DNA of 64,000 bases, taken from assembly GCA_033855775.1 (NCBI GenBank), contig JAWVFT010000126.1, forward strand, positions 37,471-101,470. The letters are read 5' to 3'. Made by a program: the position numbers and the translations under genes. Shown here one piece after another: positions 42,126-50,431 of this stretch (positions within the stretch are counted from its first letter, which is position 1; each line of letters opens with the position of its first letter). Origin of the DNA: DASVTR01 sp033855775. Lineage in GTDB: Bacteria; Acidobacteriota; Blastocatellia; Pyrinomonadales; Pyrinomonadaceae. Under the pieces are notes generated by a model. It saw nothing but the letters and a program-made list of their open reading frames with translations. It had not been told where the DNA came from and ran no database searches.

Positions 42126-44501
42126 TCAAATGTCTGCGCCGGGAATCTCCGGCGGCAGGCGAAACCAGAAGGTAGAGCCTTCGCCGGGCGTAGACGTGAC
42201 GCCGATTGTGCCGCCGAGCCTTTGCACGATTCGCTTGGCGATGGCGAGGCCCAAACCTGAGCCGCCGTGCGTGCGCGTCGTCGAAGCGTCGGCCTGCCGA
42301 AACTCGTCGAAGAGATGCGGAAAGGATGCGACATCAAAGCCGATGCCCGTGTCGGCGACGCTCACCTGCGCGCTGCCCTCCTCGACGCGCTCGACGCTAA
42401 TCTGGATAAAGCCCGCGTCCGTAAACTTGACGGCGTTGGACAGCAGGTTCATCAAAATCTGTCGCACGCGGTCGGGGTCTGTGCGAACGACGGGAGCGTC
42501 CTCCGCAATCTCAATCTTGACGTTCAGACCCTTCTGTTCGGCGGTCAAACGAATGTCTGCGACCGCGCGCCGAATGACTTCATCAAAGGCCACGCTGTCC
42601 ATGTAAATGGGAAAGCGTTGCGCGTCGATGCGCGCGAGGTCAAGCGTCTCTTCGACCATGTGCAGAAGCTGTCCGGCAGACTCCGTGATGGTCTGCACGT
42701 CTGCGTGTTGCTGCTCGTTCAACTCGCCAGAGAAGCCTTCGCGCAACATCTGCGCGTAGCCGATGATAGCATTCAAAGGCGTGCGCAGTTCGTGCGAGAT
42801 GAGAGACATGAACTCCGTCTTGTGTTGCTCGGAGGCGCGCAAATTCTCTTCCAGTTCGTTCAGCCGACGAGCTTGAAAATGTCTGTGCTGCGCCGTCGCC
42901 AAACTCTGAAAAGCGATGCTGATGGGACGCGTAAAGAGGTCTGCCAAACGTTGCTCGTCGGGGCTTGCTTCCGCCGCCACGCGCGAGAAGGTGACGACGA
43001 CGCCGAGCAGTTGCCTCGCCGCGCCGATGATTGGCGTGGCCCACACGCCGCGCAAGCCAGACCAGCGCACGGCAGCATAAAGACCGGCAAAGCGCGCTTC
43101 GCCCGCGAGGTCCGCGATGACCGCGACGCGCTTGGTCGCCGCCAGCCCGCAAACCGGGTCGGACGGCGCGACGCCCTGCGTGTAACGTTCGAGGAGCCCG
43201 GTCGGCAGAAACTTTGCCGCCGCCAGCCGCAGCAACTTCGCGTCTTCGTCCCAACGCAAAATCGCCGCCGCTCCGACCTCCGTAATCTTCGACCAAGAAT
43301 CCAGAGCCGCTCGCAGCACGCGGTCTAGGTCTGACTGGCTCGTCACGTCGCCGGCGAGCCGCAGCAGCGTCAGTAAATCTTCGACGTAAGAACGAAAGCG
43401 CGCGTGCAACTGCGCGTTCAGAATCAATGGCGCGACCGTCTCCGCGACGCGCGAGAGAAGCTGTTGCTCGGCGGTCGTCCAACGGCGCGGCGCATCCGAT
43501 TCGACCAGGCCAATCGTCGCCAGCACGCGGCCTCCGTAAATAATCGGAGCGAGATAAATCGAGCGCGCCCCGAGGCGGTCAACCAGCGGGCGCAACTCTT
43601 CGTCTGCGCTTCGCGCGCCGCGCGCATCTTCGATGAACATAGGATGCTGTTCGGCGGCGGCTGACAACTCCGCCTTTGAAAGCGGCACAGCCAGTTCCAG
43701 CGGAGGCCGGTCGTCGCCCGGCGTCCATGCGCGCAAAGGTTGTTCGGAGCTTGAGCCCGAAGCCATCCGCAGCGTCACAAAGCTGGCGGGCAAGGCTCGC
43801 GCCACCACGTCAATCACCTGCTGAATAATCCGGTCGAGGTCGAAGGAAGCGCCCGTCGTCGAGTAGAGACGGTCAACGAGGGCCGCCTCGCGCAGTCGCG
43901 CCTGCTCGCGTTCGTCTGCGCTGGCCGCGCGCTCTGTCAGTTCGAGCCGCCTGAGCGTCGCCGAGAGCAGTTCGGCGATTGTCCCGGCGAGGCTGGCGTC
44001 TGCGTCCGTGTAAGCGGCGGAGCGCGTCGTGCTGGCGATGAGCAGTCCGGCGATGCCCGCCCCCGGCATCAGCGGAGCGCACAGAACCGAAGCGGCTGCC
44101 GCGCAGACGAGCGGCATGACGAGAGCGCCGCTGATGAGTTCGGTCGAGACATCGTTGAAGTAAACGGTCGCGCCCGCTTCGAGAGCGCGACCAAGCATCG
44201 TGTGGCGAACGCGCGCCGCATCGTTGTCAGCGACGCTTTCAACCTCGCCGCCACGCTCAAGGCGGGCGCGCAAGGCTTGGCGGTCGTCGCCCGCTCCGGT
44301 CGTGAAGCAGAGCATGTCAGCCGGGATGAGCACGGAGAGTTGGCTGAGCGCGCTCTTCATCGCTTCGTCGGCGGTCGAGGCCGCGTTCAGTTCGCGCGCG
44401 AGAGTTGCGACGCCGCTCAGCATCAAAGCCTCGCGCGCCGCCCGGTTCGGGCTGCCGCCTTGACCATTCATCGTTGAATCTTCTGTGTCCGTCTTTGCCA
44501 T
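42126..44501 (-). CDS. GAF-domain sensor histidine kinase
   Basis: Protein of 791 residues without a signal peptide or membrane helix, so a cytoplasmic sensor. About 530 N-terminal residues form roughly three GAF-like modules (for example ILIPADMLCFTTGAGDDR in part; LGARSIYLAPIIYGGRVLAT; SGLRGVWATPIIGAARQLLG). HisKA follows with phospho-acceptor His570 in MSLISHELRTPLNAIIGY, then HATPase with NLLSNAVKFTDAG, VADTGIGFD and GGSGLGLAIAKRIVQRLGG. It most likely phosphorylates the GGDEF response regulator encoded next. GAF domains bind small ligands or cofactors; none is identifiable here. Confidence 0.92.
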   Translation of the reverse strand: MAKTDTEDSTMNGQGGSPNRAAREALMLSGVATLARELNAASTADEAMKSALSQLSVLIPADMLCFTTGAGDDRQALRARLERGGEVESVADNDAARVRHTMLGRALEAGATVYFNDVSTELISGALVMPLVCAAAASVLCAPLMPGAGIAGLLIASTTRSAAYTDADASLAGTIAELLSATLRRLELTERAASADEREQARLREAALVDRLYSTTGASFDLDRIIQQVIDVVARALPASFVTLRMASGSSSEQPLRAWTPGDDRPPLELAVPLSKAELSAAAEQHPMFIEDARGARSADEELRPLVDRLGARSIYLAPIIYGGRVLATIGLVESDAPRRWTTAEQQLLSRVAETVAPLILNAQLHARFRSYVEDLLTLLRLAGDVTSQSDLDRVLRAALDSWSKITEVGAAAILRWDEDAKLLRLAAAKFLPTGLLERYTQGVAPSDPVCGLAATKRVAVIADLAGEARFAGLYAAVRWSGLRGVWATPIIGAARQLLGVVVTFSRVAAEASPDEQRLADLFTRPISIAFQSLATAQHRHFQARRLNELEENLRASEQHKTEFMSLISHELRTPLNAIIGYAQMLREGFSGELNEQQHADVQTITESAGQLLHMVEETLDLARIDAQRFPIYMDSVAFDEVIRRAVADIRLTAEQKGLNVKIEIAEDAPVVRTDPDRVRQILMNLLSNAVKFTDAGFIQISVERVEEGSAQVSVADTGIGFDVASFPHLFDEFRQADASTTRTHGGSGLGLAIAKRIVQRLGGTIGVTSTPGEGSTFWFRLPPEIPGADI

Positions 44502-44631
44502 CCCGAATCGGAGACGCGCCCGGCTTGAGCATAAGCAGAGACAGGCGAGGACTGTCCCGCGATGAAGACGAAAGACTATTTGGGCGCAAGAGACTTTTGG
44601 AGGCTCAACACCTCGCTACCCTTGCATCTTA

Positions 44632-44675
44632 AAATAGTTTTACCAATAGCCGCAAATAGTTTTACCAGTGGCCGC
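44632..44675. repeat. 22-base tandem duplication before the HxlR-type gene
   Basis: AAATAGTTTTACCAATAGCC plus GC (44632-44653) is repeated head-to-tail at 44654-44675 with two changes. It lies in the 319-base divergent spacer between the histidine kinase and HxlR-type genes. The same unit length occurs at 19638-19681. Confidence 0.85.
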
Positions 44676-44712
44676 AACAGTCAGTCTTTGTGTTAAGCTC
44701 TCAGGAAGTCTG

Positions 44713-44776
44713 GAGTCCGGCGAGCCTAGCGCGTCTAGCGAGTCTGTTATCTTCAGCCATTTGTCTCGCCGGACTC
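44713..44776 (+). promoter_or_regulatory. Hairpin in the HxlR-type leader
   Basis: GAGTCCGGCGAG (44713-44724) pairs exactly with CTCGCCGGACTC (44765-44776) around a 40-base loop that contains near-repeats of TCTAGCGAG. It lies about 45 bases before the GTG start at 44821. It could be an operator region, an attenuator or a transcript hairpin. The GAGGAGG ribosome-binding site follows the hairpin. Confidence 0.4.
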
Positions 44777-44820
44777 TCTAAACTCTCAGATTCTTAACTG
44801 GACTATGAGGAGGCGAGCGC

Positions 44821-45264
44821 GTGCGACGACGTGAAGGCGATGGGTGTCCGGTGACGGGCGCGCTACAGATAATCGGCGACAAGTGGACGCTGCTGGTCGC
44901 GCGCGATTTGATTGACGGGCCGAAGCGCACGACCGAACTCCTGGCAGCCCTGCATCCAATCAGCAGCCGCACGCTCGTCGCCCGTCTGCGCGACATGGAA
45001 AGCGACGCGCTGATTGAGCGGCGCGACTTTGGCGGCAGCCCGCCACACGTCGAATACGTTTTGACCGAACGCGGGCGACTGCTCCTGCCACTCCTCGACG
45101 CCCTCAGACAACTCGGCGAGACGCTCGACTGCAACACTTGCGCCGACCGCAAAGAGCGTCTCAACTCCTACTGCGCCGCCTGCCCCCGCGCCGAAGCAGA
45201 GACAACCTCCCGCGCCCCTCATCCAACGCGCCGCGAACGCGACGATTCGATTGTCTTGCTGTAA
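44821..45264 (+). CDS. HxlR-family transcriptional regulator with extra CxxC pairs
   Basis: Winged-helix regulator of 147 residues. The conserved N-terminal Cys9 precedes ALQIIGDKWTLLVARDL, then RTTELLAALHPISSRTLVARL forms the recognition helix region and RRDFGGSPPHVEYVLTERG the wing. HxlR proteins usually sense thiol, electrophile or redox stress through the N-terminal cysteine. Unusual here: a C-terminal tail with two further pairs, C104-x2-C107 and C118-x2-C121, that could bind zinc or form disulfides. GTG 44821 follows GAGGAGG. Targets are unknown; the histidine kinase gene is divergent. Confidence 0.85.
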   Translation: MRRREGDGCPVTGALQIIGDKWTLLVARDLIDGPKRTTELLAALHPISSRTLVARLRDMESDALIERRDFGGSPPHVEYVLTERGRLLLPLLDALRQLGETLDCNTCADRKERLNSYCAACPRAEAETTSRAPHPTRRERDDSIVLL

Positions 45265-45292
45265 TGAACGTGTGGCGTGAAGCGGCGTGTAT

Positions 45293-45694
45293 TTACGTTG
45301 AGCCTTCAGAGATAATTATCAAGTCGTCCACGCCGACGTAATGAGCGCGATTATGAGTCACCAGCGGCGCGGCATAGAGCAAGGCTGTTGCTGCTACCCA
45401 TGCGTCCGCAGTTCCGATTGGACGGCCATTCTTCCGCGCGCTATCTCGCGCCTCGGCCCAACGCAGGCACATCTCTTCGTCAAACGGCGCAAGCGCATAT
45501 TGCCGCAGGTAGGCGCGCATAGAATCTCGTCGTCGTGTTCCCCAATTTCGCTCTAAAGTCCATTGCTCAAGTTCGGCGCGCGTCATCGGAGAGATAACAA
45601 GCACTTGCCCGGAAAGGTGTGTCTGATACAGGACGGCGCGCGTATCACCCTTGAAAATAAACGAGACAACATCCGTATCAACGACGGCGAACAA
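45293..45694 (-). CDS. PIN-domain ribonuclease toxin (VapC-like)
   Basis: Protein of 133 residues with the PIN fold. Likely metal-binding acidic residues are D6 and D8 in VVDTDVVSF, E41 in TRAELEQW and D97 in GTADAWVAATAL; THNRAHY near the C-terminus is typical. VapC toxins cleave tRNA or rRNA when released from their antitoxin. The start is TTG 45694, immediately after the antitoxin stop and in the same frame. The GGAGG inside the end of the antitoxin gene is the likely ribosome-binding site. The pair lies downstream of trxB on the same strand. Confidence 0.82.
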   Translation of the reverse strand: MFAVVDTDVVSFIFKGDTRAVLYQTHLSGQVLVISPMTRAELEQWTLERNWGTRRRDSMRAYLRQYALAPFDEEMCLRWAEARDSARKNGRPIGTADAWVAATALLYAAPLVTHNRAHYVGVDDLIIISEGST

Positions 45695-45913
45695 TCAATC
45701 AGTCCTCCGTGTCTCCGGCTCATTGCGCCATGCGCGCACCGTTTTAATCAGGTCGTCAATGCTTTCATTCTCAGGCCAGAAGTTGCCACGCAGGAGAGAC
45801 AGTTCTGTGACGGGCTTGATGCTTTGCTGTTTGGCGAGTTCTCTGAGCGCCGCACGTGCCGAGTCAGCCCTGCTCGCAGATGTTTCATCTTCTTCGACGT
45901 TTTTCCGTGACAT
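45695..45913 (-). CDS. Probable antitoxin of the VapC-like toxin
   Basis: Small protein of 72 residues from ATG 45913 (a TTG at 45934 is an alternative). Highly charged, no recognised DNA-binding fold (not an obvious AbrB, MetJ or Phd match). The C-terminal half (WPENESIDDLIKTVRAWRNE) resembles the toxin-wrapping helix of antitoxins. Function is inferred from its position directly upstream of the PIN-domain gene. It follows trxB by 28 bases. Confidence 0.6.
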   Translation of the reverse strand: MSRKNVEEDETSASRADSARAALRELAKQQSIKPVTELSLLRGNFWPENESIDDLIKTVRAWRNEPETRRTD

Positions 45914-45941
45914 CGTGCTTTGACCCTCAAGCAAGCGGTTT

Positions 45942-47024
45942 CTAGTCGCCCTGCGCCCCGACTTCTTCGGGCAGGTTGGAGATGACTTCGCCGTCGGGCA
46001 TGATGATTTTTTTGTGGTCGGCGGTGATGTGTTCGCCCTCGATGGTGATTTCTTCTCCGGTCGGGGTGGGAATGGGAAGATTGTCCAGATAGCGTTCGGC
46101 GTCGATGGCGGCCATGCAGCCCGTCCCGGCGGCGGTGACGGCCTGACGATAGAAGGAGTCCTGCGCGTCGCCGCAGGCGAAGACGCCCGGAATGTTGGTG
46201 GACATGGAGTGGCCCGCCGTCTTCAGGTATCCGACTTCATCCATGTCGAGTTGGCCTTTGAAAAGGTCTGTGTTCGGCTTGTGGCCGATGGCGATGAAGA
46301 CGCCTTCGCAAGCGAAGGTGCTCTCTTCGCCGGTGTTGAGATTTTTGAGGCGCACGCCGGTCACGCCCGTCTCCGGAGCGCCGAGGACTTCTTCGACCGC
46401 AGTGTTCCAGATGAAATCAATCTTCTCGTTCTTGAACGCCTTGTCCTGCATAATCTTCGAGGCGCGCAAGGTGTCGCGGCGATGAACGAGGGTGACGCGC
46501 GAAGCGTAGCGCGTCAGGAAGGTCGCTTCCTCCATCGCTGTGTCGCCGCCGCCGACGACGACGATGGGCTTGCCCTTGAAGAAGAAGCCGTCGCAGGTGG
46601 CGCAGGCCGAGACGCCGTAGCCGCCGAGGCCGTGCGGCGCGGGCGCTTCGCCGGGAATGCCGAGCCACTTGGCCGACGCGCCCGAAGCGATAATCAGCGT
46701 TTCGGCTTTGATAATCTGCTCTTCGGTTTCGAGCGTGAAGGGTCGCTCGCTCAAGTCTGCGCTGTTAATCCACGTGACCAGAAACTCTGTGCCGAAACGT
46801 CGCGCCTGTTCGCGGAACTCGTCCATCAACTCCGGCCCCTGAATCCCTTTGGCGAAGCCGGGGTAGTTTTCCACCTCGGTCGTAATCGTCAATTGTCCGC
46901 CAGGTTGCGGCCCTTCGACGACCAGCGGCTTCAGATCGGCGCGGGCCGCGTAGATGGCGGCGGTCAGCCCCGCGGGGCCGCTCCCGATGATGACAACATC
47001 CCTGTGCAGCGTCTCTTTGCTCAT
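45942..47024 (-). CDS. trxB: Thioredoxin-disulfide reductase
   Basis: Protein of 360 residues. FAD binding: VVIIGSGPAGLTAAIYAARAD in part. The redox-active CATC is at 141-144 (SACATCDGFFF). NADPH binding: VVVGGGDTAMEEATFL then HRRDTLRAS. The C-terminal FAD motif is GVFACGDAQDSFYRQAVTAAG in part. It reduces thioredoxin with NADPH. An extra tail of about 40 residues (from ITIEGEHITADHKKI) is longer than in the E. coli enzyme. ATG 47024 is supported by GGAG-type sequence upstream on the coding strand (rc of CTCCTTT). It is divergent from the 3-hydroxyacyl-CoA dehydrogenase gene and leads into the VapBC-like pair. Confidence 0.93.
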   Translation of the reverse strand: MSKETLHRDVVIIGSGPAGLTAAIYAARADLKPLVVEGPQPGGQLTITTEVENYPGFAKGIQGPELMDEFREQARRFGTEFLVTWINSADLSERPFTLETEEQIIKAETLIIASGASAKWLGIPGEAPAPHGLGGYGVSACATCDGFFFKGKPIVVVGGGDTAMEEATFLTRYASRVTLVHRRDTLRASKIMQDKAFKNEKIDFIWNTAVEEVLGAPETGVTGVRLKNLNTGEESTFACEGVFIAIGHKPNTDLFKGQLDMDEVGYLKTAGHSMSTNIPGVFACGDAQDSFYRQAVTAAGTGCMAAIDAERYLDNLPIPTPTGEEITIEGEHITADHKKIIMPDGEVISNLPEEVGAQGD

Positions 47025-47231
47025 GTGGACTTGTGGGTCTCCTTTAATTCGACTGAAGAATTTTTCAAAACAGGCGCGTCAGTCTATAGCCTTTTCGGTT
47101 GCGCGTATAGTATAACTGTGGGCGCTAAAGTAGTCGAATAGAGACGCCCGGCACGGTCGCAGCCGCTTCTCGTCTCCGGCTAATCACGCCGCGCATATTC
47201 GACCGCTGAAAGTTTCTATCAGGGGCAAATT

Positions 47232-48125
47232 TTGAACGCATCGGAGAGCATCTCAGCCACGCCGCGCGCTCTTGAAATCATCGCTGTCCTGGGCGCCGGA
47301 GCCATGGGCCACGGCATCGCGCAGGTGGCCGCGCAGGCTGGCTATCGCGTCATTCTCCGCGACGTAGATAAAGAAGGTTTGAAGCGCGGCGTCCAATCAA
47401 TCGAGCGCAATCTGGACAAAGGCATCCGTCTCGGCAAGCTGACGGATGAAGACCGCGACCGAGCCCTGCAACACATTCGCGGGACGGTTCAACTGGAAGA
47501 GACGAGCGCCGCAGACCTCTTTATCGAAGCCGCGCCGGAAGTCCTGACCATCAAGCAGGAGATCCTGCGCGACGTGGAGCGCGTCTCCGCCAAACCTTTC
47601 ATCTTTGCGACGAACACTTCATCGCTCTCCATCACGGAGATCGCTCAAGCCGCCCGCGACCCGCAGGCCGTCATCGGCATGCACTTCTTCAATCCGGTGC
47701 ACATCATGCGACTGCTGGAAATCGTCGTCGGACCTCAGACGAGCGCGGAGACCATCGAAGCGGCGCGCGAAGTCGGGCGGCGGATGAAGAAGGAGCCGAT
47801 TGTGGTGCGCGACGTGCCGGGCTTCGCTTCGAGCCGTCTGGGAGTTGCGCTCGGCCTCGAAGCGATGCGGATGCTGGAACAGAACGTCGCCAGCGCGCGC
47901 GACATAGATACGGCGATGGAACTCGGCTACAACCATCCGATGGGGCCGTTGCGCCTCACCGATTTGGTTGGCCTTGACGTGCGCCTGCATATCGCCGAGT
48001 ATCTGTGCTCGGCGCTCAAATCGGAAACCTTTCGCCCGCCCGAAATCCTGCGCCGCATGGTCAGCGAAGGCAAGCTCGGCAAGAAGAGCGGCGAAGGCTT
48101 TTATCAATGGAACGAGACGCAGTAG
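47232..48125 (+). CDS. 3-hydroxyacyl-CoA (3-hydroxybutyryl-CoA) dehydrogenase
   Basis: Protein of 297 residues. The NAD-binding motif is VLGAGAMGHGIAQVAAQAG. IEAAPEVLTIKQEIL and the signature HFFNPVHIMRLLEIV carry the catalytic His, and the C-terminal dimer domain has ELGYNHPMGPLRLTDLVGLD. It oxidises or reduces 3-hydroxyacyl-CoA in fatty-acid or butyrate-type metabolism. The start TTG 47232 is preceded by AGGGG. It is followed by the PilZ gene and then the enoyl-CoA hydratase gene on the same strand, with which it likely forms a transcript. Confidence 0.92.
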   Translation: MNASESISATPRALEIIAVLGAGAMGHGIAQVAAQAGYRVILRDVDKEGLKRGVQSIERNLDKGIRLGKLTDEDRDRALQHIRGTVQLEETSAADLFIEAAPEVLTIKQEILRDVERVSAKPFIFATNTSSLSITEIAQAARDPQAVIGMHFFNPVHIMRLLEIVVGPQTSAETIEAAREVGRRMKKEPIVVRDVPGFASSRLGVALGLEAMRMLEQNVASARDIDTAMELGYNHPMGPLRLTDLVGLDVRLHIAEYLCSALKSETFRPPEILRRMVSEGKLGKKSGEGFYQWNETQ

Positions 48126-48202
48126 TCAATCCTCCGCTCGTCAGCCGAAGTGTTAAGTGGACGGACGGACGACCGATGATTGACCGCTGGCAAACTGACT
48201 TT

Positions 48203-48577
48203 ATGAGTACGCCCTACAACGAAGAGAAACGCTTTGCGCTGCGCATGGCGCTGCGCCTGCCCGTCGTTGTCTCCGGGCGCGCTGAAGACGGCGCGGCGTG
48301 GAGCGAGCCGACCGAAACGGACGACATCTCGACCTCCGGCGCGCTCTTTCACCTCAACCAGAAAGTGAATCGCGGCGAGCGTCTCTACCTGCGCGCGCAT
48401 CGGCCCGACGGCGCTCCCATCGAAGTCACGGCGCTGGTCGTCCGCGTCGCCCCCGCCATCTACGGCACGGCACGCATCGGCGTCTCAATCAGCGAACCCG
48501 TCGAAAACTGGCTCCGCCTCTTCGTCTCATGGGTCGCCGACGAACAACCGGCGACATCAGACAACGATCAACAATAA
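48203..48577 (+). CDS. PilZ domain protein (c-di-GMP binding)
   Basis: Protein of about 124 residues, a single PilZ domain. The c-di-GMP-binding motifs are present: KRFALRMALRLPV with R10-x3-R14, and TDDISTSGALFHL with D41-x-S-x-x-G46. ATG 48203 is the likely start (ATG 48176 would add nine residues). It lies between the 3-hydroxyacyl-CoA dehydrogenase and enoyl-CoA hydratase genes on the same strand, so c-di-GMP may be linked to acyl-CoA metabolism or the gene may simply be co-transcribed. A heptamer array begins five bases after its stop. Confidence 0.82.
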   Translation: MSTPYNEEKRFALRMALRLPVVVSGRAEDGAAWSEPTETDDISTSGALFHLNQKVNRGERLYLRAHRPDGAPIEVTALVVRVAPAIYGTARIGVSISEPVENWLRLFVSWVADEQPATSDNDQQ

Positions 48578-48581
48578 TTCA

Positions 48582-48660
48582 AAGTGACAAGCGATGAGTG
48601 ACGAGTGACAAGTTAACAACTTGTTCTTGCTTGTCACTCGTGACTTGTCACTTGTCACTG
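48582..48660. repeat. Heptamer inverted-repeat array before the enoyl-CoA hydratase gene
   Basis: Left arm AGTGACA, AGCGATG, AGTGACG, AGTGACA (from 48583) and right arm CTTGTCA, CTCGTGA, CTTGTCA, CTTGTCA (48630-48657). Over 31 positions the arms (48582-48612 with 48630-48660) match at 26. It ends eight bases before the ATG at 48669, and its last bases form the GGAG ribosome-binding site at 48660-48663, so folding the hairpin could hide it. Confidence 0.85.
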
Positions 48661-48668
48661 GAGCAGAC

Positions 48669-49454
48669 ATGTCGCAATCTTATGAAACGTTATTAGTCGA
48701 GCGGCGCGGGCGCGTCGCCATCGTCACCATCAATCGCCCGGAGAAACGCAACGCCCTGAACATTCAGACGCGAACCGAGGGCGCGCTGGCTTTAGATGAA
48801 TTGCGCGACGACGAATCGGTGGGCGTCGTCGTCTTCACGGGCGCGGGCGACAAGGCTTTCGTCGCCGGAGCGGACATCGCGGAGTTTGCCGGACGCACCG
48901 CCCTGACGCAGCGCGACGTGATGTTGGGCCGCTCGCTCTTCACCGCGATTGACGCTTTTCCAAAACCCGTCATCGCCATGGTCAACGGCTACTGCCTCGG
49001 CGGCGGCTGCGAGTTGGCCCTGGCCTGCGACCTCCGCATCGCCAGCGAGACGGCCTCCTTCGGCCAGCCGGAAATCAACCTCGGCATCATTCCCGGCGGC
49101 GGCGGCACGCAACGCCTGACACGCCTCGTCGGTGAAGGCAAAGCCATGGAACTGATTCTCACAGGCGACATCATAGACGCGCGCACCGCCTTTAATCTCG
49201 GCCTCGTCAACACGGTCGTCCCCGCCGCAGACCTCGAAGCGAAGACGATGGAGATAGCCAATCGCATCGCCGAGAAGAGTCCCATCGCTTTGCGGATGGC
49301 GAAGGAAGCCGTCAAGCTGGCTTCGCGCTCGAACCTCGACGAAGGCTTGCGCCGTGAAGTTGACCTCTTCGCGCTCTGCTTTTCCAGCGAGGACAAGGAC
49401 GAAGGCGTCACAGCCTTCCTCGAAAAACGCAAGCCTTCATTCAAAGGCAAATGA
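48669..49454 (+). CDS. Enoyl-CoA hydratase
   Basis: Crotonase-family protein of 261 residues. The oxyanion-hole motifs are GAGDKAFVAGADIAEF and GYCLGGGCELALACDLRIAS. The catalytic glutamates lie in the EL of GGCELA and in FGQPEINLGIIPGGGGTQRL. It hydrates enoyl-CoA in beta-oxidation or butyrate-type pathways and would work with the upstream 3-hydroxyacyl-CoA dehydrogenase and the thiolase at 32555. ATG 48669 follows GGAG and the family N-terminus; the frame extends back to 48621 inside the repeat array. Confidence 0.93.
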   Translation: MSQSYETLLVERRGRVAIVTINRPEKRNALNIQTRTEGALALDELRDDESVGVVVFTGAGDKAFVAGADIAEFAGRTALTQRDVMLGRSLFTAIDAFPKPVIAMVNGYCLGGGCELALACDLRIASETASFGQPEINLGIIPGGGGTQRLTRLVGEGKAMELILTGDIIDARTAFNLGLVNTVVPAADLEAKTMEIANRIAEKSPIALRMAKEAVKLASRSNLDEGLRREVDLFALCFSSEDKDEGVTAFLEKRKPSFKGK

Positions 49455-49468
49455 TTCGCTAGCCCGAA

Positions 49469-49687
49469 ATGCTCCGGCTGATACTAATCATCCTTGGCCT
49501 TCTGTTGGCGGCGACGGGCGGCGTCATCGCCTACCGCGCCTTCTTTCTAGACCCGCGCGCCACCGTCGTCATCACAGACACGAGCGTGCGCGAATGGCCT
49601 AACATGCTCCGCGTCGGCGGCGGCCTCGTCCTGCTCCTTGGCGGAGCCTGCCTCGCCTTCTTCGCCGCCCGCCGCAAGCCCCGTTGA
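49469..49687 (+). CDS. Small two-helix membrane protein
   Basis: Protein of 72 residues with two transmembrane segments (LRLILIILGLLLAATGGVIA and MLRVGGGLVLLLGGACLAFF) and a basic tail, RRKPR. The segment between them (FLDPRATVVITDTSVREWPN) is probably outside. No known family. It starts 14 bases after the enoyl-CoA hydratase gene on the same strand and may be co-transcribed. Confidence 0.55.
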   Translation: MLRLILIILGLLLAATGGVIAYRAFFLDPRATVVITDTSVREWPNMLRVGGGLVLLLGGACLAFFAARRKPR

Positions 49688-49871
49688 AGCAGCATGACGC
49701 CGCTCTGTCGCGCTGCTCAAGCTGCTTCTTCCTCGCCGCGCAGCTCACCTTCTTAAACGGACTGCGGCGAGTTTGCGTTTTGGTTTTCAGCCTGCTATTT
49801 TAACGATTCGCTCAAACTTACGCGACGCGCAATTTGAGCGCGGCTCTTTTGACGCCGCATACTTCACGCTA

Positions 49872-49944
49872 GGGGCCGTAGCTCAGCTGGGAGAGCGCAT
49901 GACTGGCAGTCATGAGGTCAGGGGTTCGATCCCCCTCGGCTCCA
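49872..49944 (+). tRNA. tRNA-Ala (GGC)
   Basis: A 73-base cloverleaf: acceptor GGGGCCG with CGGCTCC, D-arm GCTC...GAGC, anticodon stem CATGA/TCATG with loop CTGGCAG (anticodon GGC), and T-arm AGGGG TTCGATC CCCCT. Discriminator A; the CCA end is not encoded. All stems close. Confidence 0.97.
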
Positions 49945-50431
49945 TCAATTGTTTCGATGAGTTAAGGGCGGCCAAAGAAGAGCCGCGCTTAAGTCGTTTT
50001 GAGCGGGTGCGGCATGAAGTAAATGGCCGCGACGAGCTTTGCGCTGCGAATAAATCCCTGCCGTATGTAGAGCCCATCCTTCGGCTTTTGCCTCAGCCGT
50101 GAAGCGGTAAAACGAGGGCTGATAGTTCCTCGTGGTTCCTGGCTTGACGTTTCTGGGTTAAGCTTCTACTTTGCCATCGCTGCTTTCATAGAAGCGCCTG
50201 CGCTATTTATAGCCTAGAGCTGACAAGCTAAACCTTAGACCCATGATGATGGGTCAACTTCGCCTGAAACAGTTTCTTCGTTAAAGCAACCGCGCGACAC
50301 AGGCCGTGTTGTCTGCGAGAGCATTTCACCCTGCGCTGAAGATGCACAGTCAGCAAAGTCTGAAAAAATTGACGGTTGGAATCCCCTAAAAGACCATTCG
50401 CCGACTTACGATTAAGGAGAACCCCCTAAAG
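49945..50431 (+). other. Intergenic region between tRNA-Ala and the protease gene
   Basis: 487 bases without a supported gene (the open frame 49773-50102 runs through the tRNA and is rejected). Near the 3' end, TTGACG at about 50370 and AAGGAG at about 50415 may be a -35-like element and the ribosome-binding site of the protease gene. I see no attachment-site repeat of the tRNA 3' end that would mark an integrated element. Confidence 0.45.

Noticed and set aside
49773..50102. Open frame through tRNA-Ala
   Set aside because: It contains the complete tRNA gene.
49872..50431. Genomic island integrated at tRNA-Ala
   Set aside because: No integrase, no repeat of the tRNA 3' end downstream in the window, and the following genes match the rest in composition.
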